Positions 5,198 to 10,568 of a stretch of 10,568 nt of DNA are shown in pieces; position 1 is the stretch's first letter; the number at the start of each line of letters is the position of its first letter. A model generated the notes under the pieces. The model searched no databases, was not told where the DNA came from, and saw only the letters and a list, made by a program, of their open reading frames with translations. The translations under genes and the position numbers were made by a program. Origin of the DNA: an uncultured Anaerocolumna sp. (GTDB lineage: Bacteria; Bacillota; Clostridia; Lachnospirales; Lachnospiraceae); contig CALDJN010000329.1 in the NCBI GenBank assembly GCA_937901695.1, positions 1-10,568 on the forward strand. The letters are read 5' to 3'.

Positions 5198-6412
5198 ATG
5201 TTAAATCTATTGAGAAAAGATTGTAAAGAGTTAACAGAAAATAAAAAGAGAATATTTGTAATTTTTATAGTGCTTATTATGTTTATAATAGGCACTAATT
5301 ATAATACAAAGAAAATTGAGGAAGCCGGGGAAAATAGGCCTGTTTCTAAGATTCAATTCGCTCTGGCAGATTCTGATAAGTCCCCCTATTCCAAATTATT
5401 AATTGAATATTTTAAAGAAAGTGACAGCTTTTCTTCCTACATAAATATCACGGAAGGTAGTGAGGATGAACTTCTGAATCAATTTCATCAGGACCAATTT
5501 GATGTTTATTTGGAAATACCTGAAAACTTTGCAAATAATTTAATGGTTTTAAACCATCAGCCGGTAAAAGTTCTAATTAATTCTAAAGATCCTGTAAAGG
5601 CAGTCTTAATTAAGAATCTTTTAGAAAGTTATGAAACATACATAAGTGCAGTGGAAATCAACTGTGTTGGCTTATATGAGGTAATGTCTTTAACTGGTAT
5701 GGAACAGAAATTAATTGATAAAAAGAATTATGAAATCTCATTAGATTTAATATTTACTGCTTTAGGTAAAGACACCTTTTTTCAATACCAGGAAGTAGTA
5801 GATTATCCAAGCACCTCTATTACTGAATATTATATATATGCTTTTTTGATTATGGCAATTAGTTATACTGGACTTTATGTTGGATATCAGATAATGAAGG
5901 AAAAGAATCAAAGTACCTTCTCCCGTTTACATACCATAGGTATTGGTACTTATGAAATTGTTTTGGAAAAAGTTCTATTTTCGGTTCTTCTTATTTTCTT
6001 ACTTGCCGGAACAGTGATTATGATTCCTTCCTTAGTAACAGGGAATACATTGCAAATAAAACTTATGCCAGTTATTTTTTTAATAGTTCTTTTTTTTGTA
6101 TCTTTTGCAATATTCTTAAGCAGTATCTTTCATAAGGTACAAAATTGTATGATTGCTGGTAATCTGGTCTTTTTTTTGTTCAGCATTATTGGAGGCGGAA
6201 TTATTCCAATTATGTATCTGCCAAAAGGCTTGGCAGAACTGGCTAAATTGACACCAAATTATTGGATGGAGAAAGTTTGCCTTTTTATACAAAAGGGAAT
6301 TGTAAATGATGCTTATGGCAGGTTATTAACTGGACTATTTATTTGTTCCGTCATATTAATTGTAATTAGTATCGCCTTGTATAGCAGAGAGGAGGTACGG
6401 CTGGATGATTAA
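5198..6412 (+). CDS. ABC-2 type transporter permease, first of a pair
   Basis: A 404-aa integral membrane protein with the layout of the ABC2_membrane_3 (YbhR/YhgE-like) permeases. It has one N-terminal membrane helix (about 19-33), a large extracytoplasmic domain (about 34-208), and then five helices (about 210-230, 257-279, 289-311, 318-341, 378-395). GGGIIPIMYLPKGL near 332-345 and LTPNYWMEKV near 351-360 match the conserved end region of exporter permeases of this class. The Met at 5198 is chosen: it directly precedes the LLRKDCKEL cytoplasmic lead, whereas an in-frame TTG at 5162 would add 12 residues without a good ribosome site. The local site (GGTGGG) is weak. It overlaps the second permease by 8 bp. 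No ATPase gene is in the window, so it must pair with one encoded elsewhere, or work differently. The substrate is unknown. Confidence 0.82.
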   Translation: MLNLLRKDCKELTENKKRIFVIFIVLIMFIIGTNYNTKKIEEAGENRPVSKIQFALADSDKSPYSKLLIEYFKESDSFSSYINITEGSEDELLNQFHQDQFDVYLEIPENFANNLMVLNHQPVKVLINSKDPVKAVLIKNLLESYETYISAVEINCVGLYEVMSLTGMEQKLIDKKNYEISLDLIFTALGKDTFFQYQEVVDYPSTSITEYYIYAFLIMAISYTGLYVGYQIMKEKNQSTFSRLHTIGIGTYEIVLEKVLFSVLLIFLLAGTVIMIPSLVTGNTLQIKLMPVIFLIVLFFVSFAIFLSSIFHKVQNCMIAGNLVFFLFSIIGGGIIPIMYLPKGLAELAKLTPNYWMEKVCLFIQKGIVNDAYGRLLTGLFICSVILIVISIALYSREEVRLDD

Positions 6413-7655
6413 ATTATTATTCTTTCGATTAAAGTTAATTCTGGTGGATAAGTTAAATATCTTTGTAATTTTATTATCCTTTGCCTTGTTTTTACTATTA
6501 ATAAACTCCTTATCTTTTGGTGCTAAAGAAAGAAGTAATGTCCCCATTGGTATCCTGGATTTAGACCAGTCAGAGACCTCAAAAGATTTAGTCCGGCAAG
6601 TAAAGAAGGTTCCTGCTTTTTATGTGTATGAAGAGGAAGAGAAAGAACTAAATAAGCTGCTGTTAAACGAAGAAATCAGTGGAATATTTATCATTAAAGA
6701 GGGTTTTGAAAACTCCATTAAAAGTGGAATCACCACAGGGGTTGTGGTAATGAAGTATCTGGAAGGTAATCCAAGCGCAAAGGTGTTATCTGATATATTT
6801 GCGGGACAAATGCTTTATCCTATATCCCTTGCAAAAGGGTTAAAAGAATATGAAGCTTTAAAAAAATCTTCAATGTGGAATGGCAATAAGGAAATAGGGA
6901 ATAACCATATCCAATATAATTGGTTTACGGGACAAGAATATATAGATTATATCAATGAATTATCCAAAGCCTCCGATTTCGACTTTGCTTTTGATATTAA
7001 TATGGTTAACACCCTAAGTAAGAATGGCTCCACCAGCCAATTAGATAATTCTGCTATCTATTATCAGGTTATTGCTGGTATTCTGGGAATGCTTATCAGC
7101 TTTGTGGCTATGTTTATATCAGCAGGAACAGTGGCAGAGAAGGAACAAGGCTTGGACAAAAAGGTAGAGATTACTCTAATAAAACCTATCTATCTTGAAT
7201 TAAGTTATGTTTTGGCATTAGTGGCTATCTTAAGTGTATTTGCTTTTGGAATTACATTTATTTTAGGAAATTTCATAGGTAACTTGACTTTACAAAAAAG
7301 TTTTGTCATGTTTATATTCTTATTCTTATATTCTATTGTAATGGGAATGTGGTTTATAGCCCTTGGAAAGATAAGTAAAAAGGTTAGCAGCTATCAATTA
7401 CTTGGCACTTTATCCATTCTGCTCTTTGGTTTACTTAGTTTCCTTTCCATGTTAGAGGGACTACTTCATAATAGAATATTAAATATTACTAAAATCATAC
7501 CTAATCGATGGTTAATAGCAGGATTATCTGATATAGTTTATAATGATGATAGTATTTCAATTATAGCTTTTTGGAGCCTGCTGATAATTGGAGTGGTTTT
7601 GGTTATAATAAATGGGTTTATGAGAAAAATACAGAATTTAGGTTGGAGGCGTTAG
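6405..7655 (+). CDS. ABC-2 type transporter permease, second of a pair
   Basis: A 416-aa paralogue-like partner of the preceding gene with the same topology: a first helix about 19-37, an extracytoplasmic domain about 38-215, and helices about 217-240, 266-290, 299-320, 329-350 and 384-404. KIIPNRWLIAGLSDI near 363-377 is the counterpart of the TPNYW segment of the first permease. The extracytoplasmic domain begins with VPIGILDLDQS (46-56), the usual strand after the first helix in this family. The ATG overlaps the TAA of the first gene within ATGATTAA, and GAGAGGAGG lies just upstream inside that gene, so the two are translationally coupled. A heterodimeric pore is the natural inference. The cargo could be a lipid, peptide or drug; nothing in the sequence decides this. 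Confidence 0.82.
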   Translation: MIKLLFFRLKLILVDKLNIFVILLSFALFLLLINSLSFGAKERSNVPIGILDLDQSETSKDLVRQVKKVPAFYVYEEEEKELNKLLLNEEISGIFIIKEGFENSIKSGITTGVVVMKYLEGNPSAKVLSDIFAGQMLYPISLAKGLKEYEALKKSSMWNGNKEIGNNHIQYNWFTGQEYIDYINELSKASDFDFAFDINMVNTLSKNGSTSQLDNSAIYYQVIAGILGMLISFVAMFISAGTVAEKEQGLDKKVEITLIKPIYLELSYVLALVAILSVFAFGITFILGNFIGNLTLQKSFVMFIFLFLYSIVMGMWFIALGKISKKVSSYQLLGTLSILLFGLLSFLSMLEGLLHNRILNITKIIPNRWLIAGLSDIVYNDDSISIIAFWSLLIIGVVLVIINGFMRKIQNLGWRR

Positions 7656-7735
7656 GTTGAAAGAACTATGTTTTTTCAACCGGCAATTTGTACGGATGCA
7701 CAAATTGCTATCTTTATTAAAAGGCGTTAAAACGC
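7655..7735 (+). promoter_or_regulatory. Three small hairpins between the second permease and the 489-aa gene
   Basis: GGTTGAAA (7655-7662) pairs with TTTCAACC (7674-7681). GCAATTTGT (7683-7691) pairs with ACAAATTGC (7700-7708) around an 8-nt loop and is followed by TATCTTTATT. GCGTT (7724-7728) pairs with AACGC (7731-7735). The middle one is the best candidate for a weak terminator or attenuator, so the downstream gene may be expressed at a different level from the permeases. Confidence 0.4.
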
Positions 7736-7750
7736 AAGAATCGAGGAATT

Positions 7751-9220
7751 ATGAATAATATAAAAAAGATTAGCGGAGAAATCAGTCAAGGTGAAAATTT
7801 AGAAAGAAATCTTCCTTGGGTTTTCAATCGGTTGATTTCCTTATATGATAAAAATGCAAAATTAAAATTAGCAATGAATTATTATACCTTTTATGAAAGC
7901 TATAGGGAAGAGAACCTTTATTTGGTAAATACTGAGGGCAGCAATCAATCTAATAAGGGAGAATGCAGGGGCGAATCAAATAATGAAGATAATATAAAAC
8001 TTTCCCAAGAGGAGGAGTTACTGAATAAGGTTAACAATATTATAAGTAACTCTATATTAGGAGACTTTTCAGGTGAGGGGTTAGAAGATTGTATCCGACA
8101 ACTGGATCAAGTACGCAACACCATTATTCAGAGAATGGATATTCTTACCGGATATACAGACTTTCTACAGATTTATGAGTATGTACTAAATCGTATAGAA
8201 TATCGATTTAGCAAGGATTTAAAAGACATTGACAATGAGGCATTTACGGAAGAAGTTTTTTCTTTTATTTTTGAAACTAAGGATAATATGATTATCAATG
8301 ACAGAATTAAAGATGTCCTTGGTCAATTACCAGTTCGCATGGCTAAGTCAAAGTATTTAGAATTACTGGGTAATAGTATCTCCTTATATAAAGATGGAGA
8401 TTGTTCTTCCTTAGATACTTATATATACATGCTGAAAACCAGCGCAGCTATGTATCATCCGGAAGGAATGGATCAGGTGTTCCCAGAACTTCTAGGCTTA
8501 AGAAATGATTTGAAGAATGCAGATTATAAAGACGCTACTGAAAAAGAATATATTGATTTATCCAATAGACTTGAAAATGGTGCAGGTGCCATAAGAAGAA
8601 TGGTAAATTTCTATTATGGATTGCAGGAAGTTGTTAATTATTTATATGTAATTATTCTGGCAAGACCTTATGCAGATATGGATGAAAGTGTCCTTAATAC
8701 ATTTGACAGTTTAGCAATGATAGGTGAAATTCATGGCTACTTTGGAGCAATGGAAAAAGAACCATTACCAGAGGAGCTGGAAGAAAAGTTTCAGCTTACA
8801 GAAGGAATGCAAGAGCAATACTTTGAAGAAATTAGTTTGCTGGAACCAATATTTATAGAGATTGGGTCAAATTATACGGAGCTGGTTAACAGCCTTATGC
8901 TTCGCCCTATATTTTATACTATAAATACTTCTTATAAATTGTTAGGAAGCAGCTTATTTGTGGATCTAAGTAAAAGTGAAAATGGTAAAAAGGTGGATGA
9001 AACTTACCTGAACCAGGTAAAAGATGATTTAATCTCCAGGTTATCCCAAATTTTTAAAGAGCAGCCCCAGATTGTTAACCGGGCTATAATGGCTAATACT
9101 TTAAATAAAATGCCGGTATTCTTTCAAACTTCTGGTGAAATAAAAGAATATATTAGGCAATCACTTGATCAATGCCATGATTTAGCTGAAAAAATTACAT
9201 CAGTTCAATTAATTATATAA
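7751..9220 (+). CDS. Unrecognised 489-aa soluble helical protein
   Basis: I do not recognise a family. The protein is acidic and appears almost entirely alpha-helical, with no signal peptide, no membrane segment and no Cys/His metal cluster. A hydrophilic Asn/Ser/Glu-rich stretch at about 62-85 looks like a disordered insert separating a short N-terminal part (PWVFNRLISLYDKNAKLKLA) from the main body. Body segments such as LPVRMAKSKYLELLGNSISLYKDG (about 191-214) and the conserved-looking FYYGLQEVVNYLYVIILARPYADMDES near 287-313 suggest helical-repeat packing. The ATG has GAGGA 3 nt upstream (7743-7747), which is short but usable. It follows the permease pair on the same strand after a 95-bp spacer with hairpins, so it may be co-transcribed with them, but there is no overlap. 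Codon use matches the neighbours. A cytoplasmic partner of the permeases is one possibility only. Confidence 0.7.
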   Translation: MNNIKKISGEISQGENLERNLPWVFNRLISLYDKNAKLKLAMNYYTFYESYREENLYLVNTEGSNQSNKGECRGESNNEDNIKLSQEEELLNKVNNIISNSILGDFSGEGLEDCIRQLDQVRNTIIQRMDILTGYTDFLQIYEYVLNRIEYRFSKDLKDIDNEAFTEEVFSFIFETKDNMIINDRIKDVLGQLPVRMAKSKYLELLGNSISLYKDGDCSSLDTYIYMLKTSAAMYHPEGMDQVFPELLGLRNDLKNADYKDATEKEYIDLSNRLENGAGAIRRMVNFYYGLQEVVNYLYVIILARPYADMDESVLNTFDSLAMIGEIHGYFGAMEKEPLPEELEEKFQLTEGMQEQYFEEISLLEPIFIEIGSNYTELVNSLMLRPIFYTINTSYKLLGSSLFVDLSKSENGKKVDETYLNQVKDDLISRLSQIFKEQPQIVNRAIMANTLNKMPVFFQTSGEIKEYIRQSLDQCHDLAEKITSVQLII

Positions 9221-9268
9221 ACAAGGAAGTTACGTTAATAAAGCAGGTTACACAGATGGGGGCTTACC

Positions 9269-9586
9269 ATGATAAAATGGGCAAAAAACTTATTCTTAAG
9301 TGAGAATATAACTCCAAAGAAAAAAAGAAAAATCATAAAAGATATAGAAAAAGGCAATTTGACTTTTGAAGTATATTGTGTTACTTTTGCTTCTAATCCG
9401 GAGAATCTTTTTGACATTATGAATGCCAATGAATTCTTGTTTCCTTATTATGAAAAGAAAGAATTGCAGGTTCTTGGAATAGCTTTATCAAAACATGAAG
9501 CATTTTTGCTGGTAAAAGACATGCTGGACGAAATATATAGAGAGACTGGCGGTTTTAAAGTCAGGGAATATTTTAACCTTAATTGA
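9269..9586 (+). CDS. Unrecognised 105-aa protein
   Basis: A small soluble protein of unknown function. It has a very basic N-terminus (KKKRKIIKDIEKG at 17-29), then a mixed alpha/beta core: LTFEVYCVTFASNPENLFDIM (31-51), LQVLGIALSKHEAFLLVKDMLDEIY (66-90) and a C-terminal FKVREYF. VLGIALSKHEAFLLVKDML resembles a strand-helix unit. There is no signal peptide or membrane helix. The ATG has GGGGG 6 nt upstream, and the start follows the 489-aa gene by 48 bp, so the two are probably one transcript. Its position before a DUF2953 gene suggests membership in a sporulation-linked neighbourhood, from general recollection of Lachnospiraceae gene order and not from anything visible here. The reading frame is well formed, so it is likely real. 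Confidence 0.7.
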   Translation: MIKWAKNLFLSENITPKKKRKIIKDIEKGNLTFEVYCVTFASNPENLFDIMNANEFLFPYYEKKELQVLGIALSKHEAFLLVKDMLDEIYRETGGFKVREYFNLN

Positions 9587-9674
9587 AATTCTAGCTCCTG
9601 CTGAAATTTTATAGGATAATGACATAGAAATTGCTATTGAGAGCCTTAATAGAAATTCTAGCTCCCACTGAAAT
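9585..9674 (+). repeat. Direct repeat pair (23 bp, 67-bp spacing)
   Basis: Copies at 9585-9607 and 9652-9674 share GAAATTCTAGCTCC, then a two-base difference (TG versus CA), then CTGAAAT: 21 of 23 identical. The first copy overlaps the TGA stop of the 105-aa gene. The pair may be a duplication or paired binding sites in the spacer before DUF2953. Confidence 0.6.
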
Positions 9675-9685
9675 GCCACGTGGCA
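9674..9685. promoter_or_regulatory. Perfect 12-bp palindrome (candidate operator)
   Basis: TGCCACGTGGCA is a perfect dyad directly after the second direct-repeat copy and 68 bp before the -35 box of the next promoter. A dimeric regulator site is plausible. It is short, so it could also be chance, although such a GC-rich palindrome is uncommon in this AT-rich DNA. Confidence 0.35.
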
Positions 9686-9713
9686 GCAAGGAAGTTATGG
9701 GTAAGTAACGTAA

Positions 9714-9751
9714 GCGGATAAGTTTTCCTGTAAGACAGCGGGAATATCCGC
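9714..9751 (+). terminator. Stem-loop between the 105-aa gene and DUF2953, possible terminator
   Basis: GCGGATA (9714-9720) pairs with TATCCGC (9745-9751). Inside, TTCCTGT and ACAG...GAA continue the stem around an AAG loop. It is followed by ATTGACACAAAAATTTTA, an imperfect T-rich tail. It would separate the upstream transcript from the promoter that starts immediately after it. Confidence 0.4.
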
Positions 9752-9752
9752 A

Positions 9753-9783
9753 TTGACACAAAAATTTTACTTGATTAAATAAT
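9753..9783 (+). promoter_or_regulatory. Promoter for the DUF2953 gene
   Basis: A perfect TTGACA at 9753-9758 is followed by TTAAAT (16-nt spacing) or AATAAT at 9778-9783 (19-nt spacing). The -35 is ideal; the -10 is imperfect in either reading. The gene starts 38 bp beyond this region. Confidence 0.5.
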
Positions 9784-9798
9784 AGTAGTATAAAAAAA

Positions 9799-9823
9799 GG
9801 GAGGTAAAAACCGAATAAATATG
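9799..9823 (+). promoter_or_regulatory. Ribosome binding site of DUF2953 gene with long spacing
   Basis: GGGAGG at 9799-9804 is strong, but the first in-frame ATG (9821) is 16 nt away. The frame is closed upstream by TAA at 9791-9793, and the only alternative start-like codon is ATA at 9815, 10 nt from the GGGAGG. ATG remains the default call. Confidence 0.5.
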
Positions 9824-10568
9824 GTTCATTTTATATTGTTCATATTAAAGATAATCGGAATAATTCTTGCCTCTATTTTAGGAATACTGTTATTATTAAT
9901 CCTTGTAGTGCTTTTTGTTCCGATACGATATCAAATATATGGGGAAAAGAGAGAAGACATGAAATTAGAGGGGAGAGTCACCTGGCTTCTTCATCTCATA
10001 TATTTACGAGTTACTTATGAATCTAATAAATCGATTATTAAATTAAAAGTTTTTGGAAAATTATTTTATGATAGTCAAAATTTAAAGGATAAGAAGAATA
10101 AAATAAAGAAAGATAAGAAGAAAGTAAAAGATAAAAAAGTAAAAGATAAGAAAGTAAAAGATAAGAAAGTAAAAGATAAGGGTATAAAAGATAAAAATAT
10201 AGGTGATAAAAATATAAGTGATAAAAATATAAGAGGTAAAAATGTAAAAGATGAAAATGTAGGTGATAAAAACACAAAAGATAATATTAAAGAGAATAAA
10301 GATATAAAAATTACGAGTAAAACAGAGGGAAATGGACTTACAGAGGAAGCAGCAGATAATGTTATTGGTAAAGTAAATATAGAAAACATTAAGGATGTAG
10401 TTGAGAAGGTAAAAGACACAGTAACAGAAAAAGTAAAAGAGGAATTAGTAGAAGAACCAATTGAAAAGGCAATGGATGACACCAAAAAGGAACCATGTAA
10501 GAAGGAAAATGACAAATCATTTGTCATTTTCCTTCTTACATGGTTCCTTTTTGGTGTCATCCATTGCC
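9821..10568 (+). CDS. DUF2953 membrane protein with Lys-rich repeat linker (3' end missing)
   Basis: The N-terminal part of a DUF2953 protein, the family of sporulation protein YtfI, whose gene often precedes ytfJ/gerW. A single membrane helix spans about residues 4-34 (ILFILKIIGIILASILGILL onward). It is followed by the family hallmarks VPIRYQIYG (35-43) and VTWLLHLIYLRVTYE (55-69), then an FGK strand. From about residue 86 the sequence turns into a Lys/Asp/Asn-rich spacer with eleven pentapeptide units, residues 101-155 (KVKDK, later NIGDK, NVGDK), and an acidic-basic helix region to about 230. This spacer is typical of the family in its position but long and repetitive here. The frame is open to the right edge. 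Everything after about residue 232 is translated from the fold-back copy at 10519-10568 and is probably not real. The genuine C-terminal half is not in the window. Confidence 0.75.
   Translation, partial: MVHFILFILKIIGIILASILGILLLLILVVLFVPIRYQIYGEKREDMKLEGRVTWLLHLIYLRVTYESNKSIIKLKVFGKLFYDSQNLKDKKNKIKKDKKKVKDKKVKDKKVKDKKVKDKGIKDKNIGDKNISDKNIRGKNVKDENVGDKNTKDNIKENKDIKITSKTEGNGLTEEAADNVIGKVNIENIKDVVEKVKDTVTEKVKEELVEEPIEKAMDDTKKEPCKKENDKSFVIFLLTWFLFGVIHC
10121..10285 (+). repeat. 15-bp coding minisatellite, eleven units
   Basis: Eleven consecutive 15-bp units inside the DUF2953 reading frame. Units 1-4 (10121-10180) are AAAGTAAAAGATAAG with at most one difference; later units drift to AATATAGGTGATAAA-like forms. 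A partial unit precedes at 10106. The unit is a multiple of three, so copy-number change would alter linker length without a frameshift. Confidence 0.9.
10468..10568. repeat. Perfect 50-bp inverted repeat with one-base centre, ending at the window edge
   Basis: Bases 10468-10517 are exactly the reverse complement of 10519-10568; the centre is a single C at 10518. Perfect long arms with essentially no loop are unstable in living cells. The position at the very end of the sequence fits a fold-back read or contig-end artefact. The right arm should be treated as doubtful sequence. Confidence 0.9.

Noticed and set aside
10038..10560. Minus-strand open frames rich in Phe, Leu and Ser
   Set aside because: They are the antisense of the Lys-rich 15-bp repeat region and read partly through the fold-back; AT-rich repeats without stop codons create long spurious frames.
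10519..10568. Hydrophobic C-terminal segment of the DUF2953 frame as a second membrane helix
   Set aside because: These residues are translated from the exact reverse complement of the preceding 50 bases and are most likely an artefact.

Overview
The window is low-GC DNA with Clostridia-style gene organisation: strong AGGAGG ribosome binding sites, TTGACA/TATAAT promoters, and a DUF2953 gene with a Lys-rich linker. Together with the large 2-hydroxyacyl-CoA dehydratase activase family, this points to an anaerobic, spore-forming Firmicute, most likely Lachnospiraceae. That placement is an inference from gene content; there is no rRNA here to confirm it. No phage, transposase, CRISPR array, tRNA or rRNA was seen.

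Layout. Bases 1-1376 (minus strand) hold the first 458 codons of a large two-module activase (BcrA/BcrD/BadF/BadG type) that runs off the left edge. A 388-bp divergent spacer follows, with a good minus-strand promoter, a strong AT-rich dyad and a weaker plus-strand promoter. Everything else is on the plus strand: a small double-LysM protein (1765-2118); a 467-bp spacer full of large stem-loops and ending in a consensus promoter; a catalytically dead rhomboid-like membrane protein with a C-terminal zinc-binding module (2586-3464); and pyruvate kinase (3602-5020). Next comes a 17-bp tandem palindrome array, then two overlapping ABC-2 type permeases with no ATPase gene (5198-6412, 6405-7655). After those are an unrecognised 489-aa helical protein (7751-9220), an unrecognised 105-aa protein (9269-9586), and the 5' part of a DUF2953 membrane protein with a 15-bp coding minisatellite (9821 to the right edge).

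How the genes relate. Pyruvate kinase is core glycolysis. The activase supplies low-potential electrons to a radical 2-hydroxyacyl-CoA dehydratase. The two permeases overlap by 8 bp, are clearly co-translated and probably form a heterodimeric membrane pore. The 489-aa gene may belong to the same transcript, but a hairpin-rich 95-bp spacer separates it. In Firmicutes DUF2953 proteins are often sporulation-associated (YtfI type), so the right end may begin a sporulation cluster.

The most unusual non-coding features are the 17-bp array (5061-5145), whose units each carry a Shine-Dalgarno-like half and its complement; a roughly 105-nt element (2208-2312) that can fold into a three-way junction; and a perfect 50-bp fold-back with a one-base centre that ends exactly at the window's right edge. 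The fold-back is probably a sequencing or assembly artefact. It means the last 50 bases, and the protein end translated from them, should not be trusted.
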